Below the pieces are notes generated by a model. That model saw only the letters and a list, made by a program, of their open reading frames with translations. It made no database searches and had not been told where the DNA came from. A DNA stretch of 25,919 nt from an uncultured bacterium (GTDB lineage: Bacteria > Patescibacteriota > CALEFQ01). The stretch lies in the NCBI GenBank assembly GCA_937877125.1, contig CALEFQ010000058.1:1-25919 (forward strand), read 5' to 3'. Position numbers and translations under genes: made by a program. This document shows positions 13,260-20,838 of the stretch, one piece after another; the stretch's first letter is position 1, and the number at the start of each line of letters is the position of its first letter.

Positions 13260-13595
13260 ATGCCAAATATAATGATCTTTGGATTCACTTGGGGCGAATA
13301 CGATGAACGATTAAAGCCCCTAATCGACCGGGTGATTCAGAGCCTTGATCTCGGCGATGATGCGGTAACAACCTTTTTCCCATATCCGGCATGCGTAACA
13401 GAATCCTGTAACGGAACTCGGAAACGTATGCCGTACATCCGCGTCTGTTCCACCGGTGGCGCAGAAGAAGTTGGCCGAATCGTGCAGGCTCTCAAAAAAG
13501 CGAACCTCCGGGTCGATAGCGAAAAAGAATTTTTACCACCGGACGGATTTATACCGGCCGAACAAATGCAGGACAACGAAGCACAGAACGAATGA
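13260..13595 (+). CDS. Hypothetical protein, 111 aa
   Basis: Not recognised. It is a compact soluble alpha/beta-looking protein: a strand-like start (NIMIFGFTW), a helix (DERLKPLIDRVIQSLDL), another strand-rich part with three Cys (PACVTESCNG and IRVCSTGG), a helix (EEVGRIVQALKKANLRV) and an acidic tail. No signal peptide or membrane segment. It has a near-perfect promoter, a strong Shine-Dalgarno (AAGGAGG about 7 nt before ATG) and its own terminator, so it is a stand-alone, probably well expressed gene. It is plus-strand between two minus-strand units (dinB and mraZ). Small ferredoxin-fold or tautomerase-like enzymes have this size, but nothing here proves that. Confidence 0.7.
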   Translation: MPNIMIFGFTWGEYDERLKPLIDRVIQSLDLGDDAVTTFFPYPACVTESCNGTRKRMPYIRVCSTGGAEEVGRIVQALKKANLRVDSEKEFLPPDGFIPAEQMQDNEAQNE

Positions 13596-13620
13596 ATGCC
13601 GATTAAATCACATAACCGAG

Positions 13621-13648
13621 CGACCTCATCACGAGGTCGTTTTCTTTT
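13621..13648 (+). terminator. Intrinsic terminator of the 111-aa gene
   Basis: Stem CGACCTC / GAGGTCG with a 5-nt loop followed by TTTTCTTTT. It sits just before the convergent dinB stop. Confidence 0.88.
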
Positions 13649-13664
13649 CGGAAAAATATCTTGC

Positions 13665-14831
13665 CTACTCTTTCCCCGCCCCCAAGAGGCTAATCGCGGA
13701 AAAACCATACCGAGCCCTGATCTTGTCCGCCGCTTTATTAATCGAAGCCTGCCGCTGCTGCTCCCCCGCTTCCAATACGTCAAAAATAGATCCTTGCTCC
13801 TGATCCGGCTTGAGACAGCCGAAACCCACTCCGAGCAACCGCACTCGCTGGCCTTTTTGATACAAACGTTCAAAAATATCTTTGGCTACCTGATGCAAAT
13901 CCGCGGTATTACTGGTCGCGAGCATCAGTTTTTTCCCGCTGGTAGTGGTGGCGAAATCTTCGTAGCGCACTTTGACCTTTACTTCTTGCGCCTTGGCTCC
14001 CTGGAAACGCAAATCGTAAGCCGCCTTGTCTACCAGAAAAGTTAATGTCGAGTGTAATAATGTTTGGTTTTGGGTATCGACCTTGAAAGTCGTCTCCCGG
14101 GAAACCGAATGATCATGGGGCACCGCGGAAAATCGTCCGTAGTCTTGGCCCTGCGATTCGTGCCACAAAGCCACGCCAACCTTGCCCCAGCGCTGACCCC
14201 AAAATTCTAGCGGACGAGCGGCGATATCACCTAATTTATAGATCCCGATTTTCTTCAGTTCGGCCTCACTTTTGGGACCGATGCCGGGCAGTTTCCGGAT
14301 CGGCAAAGGCGCAAAAAAATCTTTCTCGTATCCCGGAGCGACGACCGTGAATCCGCGCGGTTTCTGGAAATCGCTCGCCACCTTGGCCACGACCCGGGCG
14401 GAAGCCGCCCCGACCGAACAAGACAACTGGGTCTCGCGTAAAATATCCTGCTGGATCCGTCGGCCGATCAAGGGAATATCCGGGTACAATAATTCGTAGC
14501 CGGAAAAATCCAAATAAGCTTCGTCGAGCGATACCATATCAACGGCCCCGGTGTAATGAGAAAAAATTCTCTTGATAGCGGCTGAATATCGCTGATAAGC
14601 CTCATAGTGCCCGTGGATGAAAATCCCATGGGGACATAATTGCCCCGCCCGCCGAGACGGCATAGCCGAACGCACTCCAAAAGCGCGCGCTTCGTAGCTG
14701 GCCGACGAAACCACGCCGCGCTCGTTAGGTTTAGCGCCGACAATAACCGGCCAGCCTTTTAATTTAGGATTAAGCGCCTGCTCCACCGAGGGGAAGAAGG
14801 CATCCATGTCAACGTGAAGGATCCAGGACAT
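13665..14831 (-). CDS. dinB: DNA polymerase IV (Y-family translesion polymerase)
   Basis: The 388-aa product has the palm metal-binding motif HVDMDAFF (Asp8, Asp10) and the second catalytic motif SLDEAYLD (Asp103, Glu104). The fingers segment YEARAFGVRSAM, the helix-hairpin-helix thumb region LPGIGPKSEAELKKIGI and a little-finger domain with RETTF follow. Y-family enzymes copy past damaged bases. The gene is two genes downstream of lexA on the same strand, so SOS control through the lexA promoter is likely. The start codon is directly flanked by a heptad-repeat element, leaving no Shine-Dalgarno. Confidence 0.95.
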   Translation of the reverse strand: MSWILHVDMDAFFPSVEQALNPKLKGWPVIVGAKPNERGVVSSASYEARAFGVRSAMPSRRAGQLCPHGIFIHGHYEAYQRYSAAIKRIFSHYTGAVDMVSLDEAYLDFSGYELLYPDIPLIGRRIQQDILRETQLSCSVGAASARVVAKVASDFQKPRGFTVVAPGYEKDFFAPLPIRKLPGIGPKSEAELKKIGIYKLGDIAARPLEFWGQRWGKVGVALWHESQGQDYGRFSAVPHDHSVSRETTFKVDTQNQTLLHSTLTFLVDKAAYDLRFQGAKAQEVKVKVRYEDFATTTSGKKLMLATSNTADLHQVAKDIFERLYQKGQRVRLLGVGFGCLKPDQEQGSIFDVLEAGEQQRQASINKAADKIRARYGFSAISLLGAGKE

Positions 14832-14833
14832 AA

Positions 14834-14911
14834 TTGGTCTTTAGTCATTGGTCTTTAGTCTTTAGCTGAAAAGTTCGTAGCAAAAGACCAAAGACAAAAG
14901 ACTAAAGACTC
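14834..14911. repeat. Heptad-repeat inverted repeat upstream of dinB
   Basis: The left arm (14834-14866) consists of GGTCTTT/AGTCTTT-type units and the right arm (14882-14911) of AAAGACC/AAAGACA/AAAGACT units. The arms pair imperfectly over about 30 nt around a 15-nt loop. It fills the whole space between the small membrane-protein gene and the dinB ATG. Same family as 2692-2777 and 7876-7922. Confidence 0.85.
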
Positions 14912-14915
14912 TTCT

Positions 14916-15047
14916 TCATCGCCAAAGGACCCAACTGATCATCAAAGCCACTAAACCGCCGAGAAGCAACCCGAAAATAAAAACCCGCAAGGCCCGCGGC
15001 GCCGGCGCTTCTTCCGTTTTGTTTATTTGTTTCCAAGTGACAACCAT
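14916..15047 (-). CDS. Small single-pass membrane protein in the SOS operon
   Basis: The product is 43 aa, from ATG 15045-15047 to TGA 14916-14918. A polar N-terminus with a Pro-rich turn (KTEEAPAPRA) is followed by a membrane segment LRVFIFGLLLGGLVALMISW and a short basic end (VLWR). It begins 12 nt after the lexA stop and precedes dinB. The layout resembles small SOS-induced division inhibitors (YneA, SidA), which are short one-pass membrane proteins made from LexA-controlled genes, but there is no sequence evidence for that function. Short length leaves some doubt; the clean hydrophobic segment and tight spacing support it. Confidence 0.6.
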   Translation of the reverse strand: MVVTWKQINKTEEAPAPRALRVFIFGLLLGGLVALMISWVLWR

Positions 15048-15059
15048 GTATTTGAAAAT

Positions 15060-15671
15060 TTAGTATTTGCGCATCAGGCCGACAACTTTTCCCTGAATCT
15101 GCAATCCCTGGCGGACAAAAATGGGCTTCATCGTGGAATTAGCTGGTTCCAGCCTAACTCGCTGGGCTTCCTTGTAAAAACGCTTCAAGGTTGCTTCCCG
15201 CCCATTGAGCAAGGCCACGACGATATCACCGTTATTGGCGACACTGCGCTTTTCCACGATGACAAAATCACCGTCATTGATTCCATCTTCGATCATGGAC
15301 ACGCCTTTGACTTGCAGAGCAAAATAATCGCCGGAACCCAACATGCTTTGCGGCACGTCAACTCGCTCTTGGCTCTCCAGCGCCTCAATCGGAGCACCGG
15401 CCGCGATCAAACCAAAGAGGGGCAAAGATTCGACCGTGCTGGCGGGCTTGTCTTCTCGCGCGATCAGCTCGATACCGCGCGCCTCGCCTTCGGCATCACG
15501 CAAATAGCCCTTTTCCACCAGCGAGGAGATATGATCGTGGACTGTCGCGACTGAAGATAATTCGAATTGCTGAGCGATCTCACGATAGCTCGGCGCGTAA
15601 CCGTGCTCGCCCACGAAATCAGTCACATAATTTAAAATTTCGGTCTGTTTTTTGGTCAGAGATTTACCCAT
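15060..15671 (-). CDS. lexA: SOS repressor LexA
   Basis: The 203-aa product starts at the ATG 15669-15671 (MGKSLTKKQTEILNYV). Residues 1-70 form the winged-helix DNA-binding domain (APSYREIAQQFELSSVATVHDHISSL). The self-cleavage site is A91-G92 in LIAAGAP, the catalytic serine is Ser125 (KGVSM) and the catalytic lysine is Lys163 (EATLKRF). This spacing matches E. coli LexA. RecA-stimulated autocleavage should therefore be intact. The frame extends to 15794, but that part overlaps another small gene and lacks homology. Promoter and probable operator at 15901-15947. Confidence 0.96.
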   Translation of the reverse strand: MGKSLTKKQTEILNYVTDFVGEHGYAPSYREIAQQFELSSVATVHDHISSLVEKGYLRDAEGEARGIELIAREDKPASTVESLPLFGLIAAGAPIEALESQERVDVPQSMLGSGDYFALQVKGVSMIEDGINDGDFVIVEKRSVANNGDIVVALLNGREATLKRFYKEAQRVRLEPANSTMKPIFVRQGLQIQGKVVGLMRKY

Positions 15672-15694
15672 AAAACGATGCCCTTCCAGGGGTA

Positions 15695-15713
15695 GCCTGC
15701 CGAATCGGCAGGC
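15695..15713. repeat. Strong hairpin between the small ORF and lexA
   Basis: GCCTGCCG-AAT-CGGCAGGC, a perfect 8-bp GC-rich stem with a 3-nt loop, 24 nt upstream of the lexA ATG. No T run on either side, so it is not an intrinsic terminator. It could uncouple lexA translation from the upstream ORF or stabilise RNA ends. Confidence 0.75.
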
Positions 15714-15729
15714 CACTCCCGGGTTACGA

Positions 15730-15885
15730 TTAAACATTATTCCAGTAACAATTAACACGCAGATCCAAGGCGTCTTTTTCCTTCTGCTCCTCAAACTGCG
15801 CCTGCTGAAGAAAACCTTTGATCTCTTGGAGCTTTTGGATGTAGAGCTGGACTTTGTCCAGATCGTTTTTTGTTCGCACAGTCAT
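15730..15885 (-). CDS. Small coiled-coil protein upstream of lexA
   Basis: The product is 51 aa, from ATG 15883-15885 to TAA 15730-15732, highly charged (KVQLYIQKLQEIKGFLQQ then QFEEQKEKDALDL) with a heptad-like coiled-coil pattern. It is the first ORF after the LexA-type promoter, so it would be the first SOS gene. No Shine-Dalgarno; the ATG lies about 30 nt from the expected transcript start. No family recognised. It could be a small regulator or merely a leader ORF. Confidence 0.45.
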   Translation of the reverse strand: MTVRTKNDLDKVQLYIQKLQEIKGFLQQAQFEEQKEKDALDLRVNCYWNNV

Positions 15886-15947
15886 ATATTTATTTCGTCT
15901 TTTGTTCGGTATACCTCCACTTTATCCGAACAAAAACCGAACGTCAA
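15868..15947 (-). promoter_or_regulatory. SOS promoter with probable LexA half-sites
   Basis: Minus strand TTGACG (15942-15947), 17-nt spacer, TAAAGT (15919-15924). CGAAC-type half-sites, as in the Gram-positive LexA box, surround it. A perfect inverted repeat TTTGTTCGG-N16-CCGAACAAA (15901-15934) embraces the -10 box. A further GTTCGG lies in the spacer (15937-15942 region) and one more TTTGTTCG is at 15869-15876. The compact CGAAC-N4-GTTCG palindrome is absent, so the lineage-specific LexA site must differ in spacing. Confidence 0.55.
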
Positions 15948-15975
15948 TATCCGGCCTGTGGATAACTCGGATAAT

Positions 15976-15996
15976 GAAAAAGAGGGCTATTCCCTC
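15976..15996 (-). terminator. Intrinsic terminator after the methyltransferase gene
   Basis: Minus strand: GAGGG-N5-CCCTC followed by TTTTT. It separates the methyltransferase from the SOS promoter. Confidence 0.8.
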
Positions 15997-16040
15997 GTCA
16001 TCAATAATTAAACTGTTTTAATTATAAGGTCATGTGACAG

Positions 16041-16796
16041 CTATTTCGAAGCAATCCAATATAATCGGTGACTGCTTAATCTGATTCCTTCGTGATTTAA
16101 TTTCTTATTCACTTCCTCAAGATATTTTCGGTCATCATTTTTTTCAAAAGAGGGAATAATCGGCGCTCTTTCGAGCAATATTGTCACCTCATTTATCGAC
16201 GGATAAATCTGATCAAAAAAACAATCCTTGGAATGCACCAATTTCAAACCGATTTTTTTTAGCAATCTAGTGATTGATTTCAATCGAGTTTCTGGCACCG
16301 GATAATTCTGCCCCCGCCCGAAAATCTGTTTCAATTCCAACTTATCCTTTTCACCAATCGTTTCCTCAATCATCAAACCTCCCTTTTTTAAAACACGGGA
16401 GCTTTCACCCAAAAAATCAGCGTTGGCAGAAAGCGGGCCGCGGGAGCTAATAATTAAATCAAAAAACTCATTTTGAAAGGGTAGTTTTTTACCATCCGCA
16501 ACCAAGAAGATAGCATTTTTAACTTTGGCTTCTGCCTGCTGTTTCCTGGCCGTATCAATGTAGTTTTCATATGGATCGATTCCATAAATCTGTGACACCA
16601 TTGGCGCTATCCGCAAAGTGAGTTCCCCTGATCCACAACCTAAATCCAGAACCTTACGATTTCCGATCAAAAATTTCTTTAAATAATCAAAAAAATCATA
16701 CTTTTCGCCACTAACCAATTTCGCCGTCCCGGAAAATTCGTATTTCCTGAATTTTTTAGAATTTTTTTTATAGAATTCGTGGTAAAAGTCAGGCAT
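16041..16796 (-). CDS. Class I SAM-dependent methyltransferase
   Basis: The 251-aa product has a Rossmann-type SAM domain: motif I VLDLGCGSGELT at about residues 49-60, then YGIDPYENYIDTAR (acidic residue binding the SAM ribose), VADGKKLPF and the FDLIISSRGPLS loop. SRVLKKGGLMIEE is the usual post-motif III helix-strand. The C-terminal third (ETRLKSITRLLKKIGLKLV on) is a lineage-specific extension. Substrate unknown. Codons are more AT-rich than in the cell-wall genes. It stands as a single gene between the dehydratase-like operon and the SOS unit, with its own terminator. Confidence 0.88.
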   Translation of the reverse strand: MPDFYHEFYKKNSKKFRKYEFSGTAKLVSGEKYDFFDYLKKFLIGNRKVLDLGCGSGELTLRIAPMVSQIYGIDPYENYIDTARKQQAEAKVKNAIFLVADGKKLPFQNEFFDLIISSRGPLSANADFLGESSRVLKKGGLMIEETIGEKDKLELKQIFGRGQNYPVPETRLKSITRLLKKIGLKLVHSKDCFFDQIYPSINEVTILLERAPIIPSFEKNDDRKYLEEVNKKLNHEGIRLSSHRLYWIASK

Positions 16797-16850
16797 TTAA
16801 TTTCTCGTCAGTGGTTTTAATCTTACAAAGCACGAATAAATATTATCGCT

Positions 16851-17915
16851 TTACTTCTTCTTTCCCCTAATCAAATCAACAAACGCTTCGACCCGGGTCT
16901 GAATTCCGGCCTGGCCGCTGTGTTCATCAAGCGACAGGCTCAAAAACGGCAGATTTTTTTGCTGGGCGATTTTGTGCAGAATCGGGCGAACCGTCACTTC
17001 CGGCATGCAGCCAAAAACGGCCAGATGGATCACGCCGTCAAATTTTTGCTCGGCGTATTCCAGCAAATGCATCACCGACGTGCGGCCATGACCGCCGACC
17101 ACGTAGCCGACATACGGGCGAGTCATTTTGGCCTCGCGTTTTTTCCGCCAAGGCAAAAATTCCTTCACGAAATGGGAGAGATTCAAATACCGGGTCACTT
17201 CCACGCCCTGCCTTCCGAGGACTTCTTCTATATTCTGATTGACAAACGGCTCGATCACGCTGTAAATTTCCCCGATAATCCCGATTCGCAATGGCTTAAA
17301 ATTTCGTTTCGTTTGGATATGCTTAAATTCCTCCATCAAACATCGCTTGAAGCGCCGATAAAAAAAGTAATTTCTAAGCTCCGTTTGTCCGATCATTTTC
17401 CAGCAACGTTGCTGGATTTTATCAACTGCCTCGGGCGAAACGGCGCGCGGCCGATAATAATATCCCAGCTGTTCGACTAACTCAATTGCCTTGCCTTTGC
17501 GCCAGGCGCCGATAAATTTTACCAGCAGAACCAGAAAATTATGGTTAGACAACTCGCGAAACTTTTTGAGCCAATCTTGCGGCGTAAAAATGTAAAAATC
17601 GATTTTTTTACCGAGATCTTGTAAAATCTTGCGCTGGACCGCCGCGTAGTAGCGATAACGGCACTGGCCGTTAGATGAAAACATGACCACCGTATCCGCT
17701 CCCCGGGCAATCCCATTCAATTCGTCGCCGATATTTACTTTGCACGGAAAACAAATAAACTCGGGGGCGTATTTGACCCCGGTTTCGATGGTCGCGCGAT
17801 TAATCGGATCGGGCGTCACCGGAATATGGCCCATCGCCCGCATCACCGCTTCAAAAGCGGCGTCGTAGCGCCCCATGTGAGGGAAAGTAATTTTACGTAT
17901 GCGTAAAGAAGGCAT
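16851..17915 (-). CDS. COG3581-type 2-hydroxyacyl-CoA dehydratase/activase-related protein
   Basis: The 354-aa product begins RKITFPHMGRYDAAFEAVMRAMG and contains FICFPCKVNIGDELNGIARGADTVVMFSSNGQCRYRYYAAVQ. This matches the pattern of the family normally fused to or next to CoA-enzyme activases (FxCLPxKxNxG...ADT...GPCRxGYY). Later come VFGCMPEVTVRP and SLDEHSGQAGIQTRVEAFVDL, the family C-terminal signature. The Cys residues in FPCK, GQCR and FGCMPE probably hold an iron-sulfur cluster. Biochemical function of this family is unknown. It is the last gene of the unit, 94 nt after the COG3580-type gene; the gap holds an AAGCTT...AAGCTT inverted repeat. Confidence 0.75.
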   Translation of the reverse strand: MPSLRIRKITFPHMGRYDAAFEAVMRAMGHIPVTPDPINRATIETGVKYAPEFICFPCKVNIGDELNGIARGADTVVMFSSNGQCRYRYYAAVQRKILQDLGKKIDFYIFTPQDWLKKFRELSNHNFLVLLVKFIGAWRKGKAIELVEQLGYYYRPRAVSPEAVDKIQQRCWKMIGQTELRNYFFYRRFKRCLMEEFKHIQTKRNFKPLRIGIIGEIYSVIEPFVNQNIEEVLGRQGVEVTRYLNLSHFVKEFLPWRKKREAKMTRPYVGYVVGGHGRTSVMHLLEYAEQKFDGVIHLAVFGCMPEVTVRPILHKIAQQKNLPFLSLSLDEHSGQAGIQTRVEAFVDLIRGKKK

Positions 17916-18009
17916 TGGATTTATTAATGGCGGTAAAAGCTAACCGATAAAACTCGAAGCTTAAAATAAAAATTTAAAAGAATTTTAAAGCTTAAGACCT
18001 AAACAAGAG

Positions 18010-18936
18010 TCAAGCCCGTAAATTAGATTTAGTTTTTGAATTAGCCGCCTTAAGCGTGTCAACAAAAGCTTCCAGGCGCGTTCGGATCCCCGCCTCGGCC
18101 GTATGCTCATCCAAGATGAGCGGCATGTAAGGGCGTCGCGCTAGCTTGAATTTCTTTTCGACAAATTCCTTAAGGACCGAATCGCAGCCGCAATTAAAAG
18201 TGGACACCTGCAAGCCGCCAGCAATCCCCCGGTCGATCACCTCATCCACCTGGTCCAGCATTTCTTCCGCGAAATCCCAATGAAAAAAGAAATCCTGCTT
18301 ATGATGTCGCCGGACCGGAATATCGTCAATCATCAACGGGACTGCCCCGAGACCTTGCAGTTGGCGCACCAAATCGGCGTTGACAAAACGGTCATAAAGA
18401 TTGTACGGATGACTGATCAGCAAAACGACCGGGCCATCCGAATGGATCACCCGCTCAAACCGCTGCTGCTTTTCGCACCGCCGCCGCTCTTCCTGCCGCC
18501 GAGCCAGATCAGCCGCCGCCCAGGATTTTTCTTCGTTAAAGCCCAGTTTTTCCCCGATCCCGGTCATCGTCGCGACCAAATCTTTCTCCGACAGATTTAT
18601 ATACGGAGCGCAGATTTTCACCTTTGTCTTAAACATATACGGAATGACGTCAGCGAGCGCGAAAAACTTGGGACAGCCCAAGCGGTTTTTCTTCAGGCTG
18701 ATATACCGAGGCGAAAAGAGGACATCAATCTTCTCCGCCAAGAGTTTTTGGCAATGGCCGTAATACACCTTGACTGGTAAACAACTCTCGCTCTCAGTGA
18801 TCCGAACACCGGCCTCTAAAACATCCCGCGTCGTGGGACCGGAGCGGACCACCGCCGCTCCGAGAGCGCGAAAAAAATCTTCCCAAAGACCGGGATGTTT
18901 ATAATAAATAAAGGCTTGGGGCAAACCGATTTTCAT
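18010..18936 (-). CDS. COG3580/DUF2229-type CoA-enzyme activase-related protein
   Basis: The 308-aa product starts MKIGLPQAFIYYKHPGLWEDFFRALGAAVV at ATG 18934-18936. The frame extends to 18960, but homology begins here. Motifs are SESCLPVKVYYGH, RLGCPKFFALADVIP, FNCGCDSVLKEFV and LILDEHTAEAGIRTRLEAFVD. These match the DUF2229 half of large clostridial activase proteins. Four to five conserved Cys suggest an iron-sulfur cluster. The usual ATP-binding activase component (COG1924, ASKHA fold) is not found in the window. It follows the radical SAM gene by about 40 nt. Confidence 0.75.
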   Translation of the reverse strand: MKIGLPQAFIYYKHPGLWEDFFRALGAAVVRSGPTTRDVLEAGVRITESESCLPVKVYYGHCQKLLAEKIDVLFSPRYISLKKNRLGCPKFFALADVIPYMFKTKVKICAPYINLSEKDLVATMTGIGEKLGFNEEKSWAAADLARRQEERRRCEKQQRFERVIHSDGPVVLLISHPYNLYDRFVNADLVRQLQGLGAVPLMIDDIPVRRHHKQDFFFHWDFAEEMLDQVDEVIDRGIAGGLQVSTFNCGCDSVLKEFVEKKFKLARRPYMPLILDEHTAEAGIRTRLEAFVDTLKAANSKTKSNLRA

Positions 18937-18975
18937 AAGATAAATAAAAAACACACTCAAAAGTATGTCCTACGA

Positions 18976-20838
18976 TCAGCTTCCAATAATAGTCAACTTC
19001 CGTAAATTTTTCAAGCGTAATTTGTCCCATAATCTCAAGGTACCAGATTGCACCTGCAGGCGAACCTTTTGCCCGAAAGGTTTGATCGCTTCATGAGTCT
19101 TGCGCCAAAAAAGCGGATCCGTAATATTGATCGCCGAAAAATCCAAAACCAGCGGGCGCGGGCTGTGCTTCAGCAGACGCGCCAGACGACCGGGGAGTTT
19201 TTTCCAACTACGGCGATCTGACAAAACCGGCAATTTCAAACGCCGCGGCAGTAAACGCGAACCGGGAAAAATCGGTTGATAATCGAGCGGCGGCAGAACA
19301 GAAATCTCGCGACCAAAAAAACGCGACAAGCGGCGCCTAATTTTATCATCTACCATTCCCTCTTCGGTTTCATGGTGCAGCGGCTCAATCAGCTCTTCTC
19401 CGGTCAGAGTCGGACGATACTTACCCGCCTCTGCTTTTTCTAAGTAACGGACATAGGGACGCATTTGCCGCTCAAATTTACGGGAAGCGAAAAAGCCGAA
19501 AATAGCAATCCCGGCATAACCCCAGCGGCGCCGGCGGGCATATTTCCAGATCCGTCCCAGGTTATAAAACTGCCGATATCCCCTAAGGATCGCTCTCTGG
19601 TTAACCGACGGGCGCATCCGCCGCGGAAACAAAACAACTTTATTGCCGTCATAAATACTCCAATCCCGGGTAATGATGCGATTCTCTTTCTTTAACTCGG
19701 CGGTTAATTCGGTACCGGGCAAAGGCCCGAGCGGTAGTAACTGAATCGCCGTCAGGCCCAAATCGCGGGAAAAGGCGATGGTCGCATCCACCGTCGCCGG
19801 CGTGTCATAATCCGAACCGATAATGAACATGCCGTGCACCGCGATTCCCATGCGGGTAAAAACGCGAACCGCCTTTTTCATATCGGCCACCTGCTGTTTT
19901 TTATTGTAAACCTTCAGGGTCTCGGGATTGACCGATTCCAATCCGATCTGGACCATGTGAATTCCGGCTAATTTCATGAGCTGGACCAGCTCGGTGTCAT
20001 TGGCGGTTTCCACCCGGACTTGAGCCGACATTTTTACCGGGATCTTCCGAGCAATCATCAAGCGCAGTAATTTTTTCGCCCGGTCCCGATTGGCCGTGAA
20101 ATTATCGTCGACAATAAACATTTTCTTCTGCCGGTAAGTCGTCACCAGATGTTCGATCTCGTCGACCACCTGGACAATATTCCGCTCCCGCATCTTGCGA
20201 CCCGACATTTTGATCACCGAGCAAAACTTACAGCCGTAAGGGCAACCGCGCGTCGTCAAAACTTCCAAGGACGAAACGTCAAAGTGCAGGCGACGATTGT
20301 AAAACTTTTTGGCCCCGTGAATGAGCGAAAAATCAGGAGTGATGTTGATGTCGGGGCAAAAAGCCGCCGCCGGATTATGAACCGGCTGATTATTTTCCCA
20401 AAAAGACAAGCCGCCGACCTGCCGCAAATCGCCGCCGGCATTCAAGGTTTCAATTAGCTGGATCAGGCTTTCTTCGGCTTCACCTCGCAAAACAAAATCC
20501 GAGTACTGTAGCGCCTCGGCCGTTTCGAAAGTCGGGTGCGGCCCACCTAAAACTACCGGGAGACCGCGAGCGCTGATTTTTTGGGCCAGACGATAGCTGG
20601 GAAAAGCAGTATTGGTCACCACGGAGATTCCGACTAGATCGGCCTGAAAGACTTCACGCCATTTGATCGGCGCCATTTTTTCGATGAATACTTTGACTTC
20701 GAACCCTCGTTTTTCCAACAGCGTGGCCAAAATCGGCACCCCGAGCCGGGGAATTTTACAAAACGAAAAAACGTTGATGCCTTCTTCTTTCGGCTCAAGC
20801 AAAACTATTTTTTTGATTCGGGACGCAGTTTTAAGCAT
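18976..20838 (-). CDS. B12-binding-domain radical SAM protein
   Basis: The 620-aa product has an N-terminal cobalamin-binding-like domain (about residues 8-140; PRLGVPILATLLEKRGFEVKVF, then VVLGGPHPTFE). The radical SAM core has C199-P-Y-G-C203-K-F-C206 (cluster ligands), FIVDDNFTANRDRAKKL, QIGLESVNPETLKVYNK and GMFIIGSDYDT. This is the architecture of BchE/methylthiotransferase-like and lipid- or hopanoid-modifying enzymes; the substrate cannot be told. The last 110 residues (RPLVLDFSAINITDPLFWRKTHEAI) resemble a STAS-like fold, unusual for the family. Its ATG overlaps the propeller gene stop by one base (TAATG), indicating translational coupling. Confidence 0.87.
   Translation of the reverse strand: MLKTASRIKKIVLLEPKEEGINVFSFCKIPRLGVPILATLLEKRGFEVKVFIEKMAPIKWREVFQADLVGISVVTNTAFPSYRLAQKISARGLPVVLGGPHPTFETAEALQYSDFVLRGEAEESLIQLIETLNAGGDLRQVGGLSFWENNQPVHNPAAAFCPDINITPDFSLIHGAKKFYNRRLHFDVSSLEVLTTRGCPYGCKFCSVIKMSGRKMRERNIVQVVDEIEHLVTTYRQKKMFIVDDNFTANRDRAKKLLRLMIARKIPVKMSAQVRVETANDTELVQLMKLAGIHMVQIGLESVNPETLKVYNKKQQVADMKKAVRVFTRMGIAVHGMFIIGSDYDTPATVDATIAFSRDLGLTAIQLLPLGPLPGTELTAELKKENRIITRDWSIYDGNKVVLFPRRMRPSVNQRAILRGYRQFYNLGRIWKYARRRRWGYAGIAIFGFFASRKFERQMRPYVRYLEKAEAGKYRPTLTGEELIEPLHHETEEGMVDDKIRRRLSRFFGREISVLPPLDYQPIFPGSRLLPRRLKLPVLSDRRSWKKLPGRLARLLKHSPRPLVLDFSAINITDPLFWRKTHEAIKPFGQKVRLQVQSGTLRLWDKLRLKNLRKLTIIGS

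Noticed and set aside
15672..15794. Upstream-extended start of lexA
   Set aside because: No LexA homology there, and it overlaps the small 51-aa ORF and a GC hairpin.
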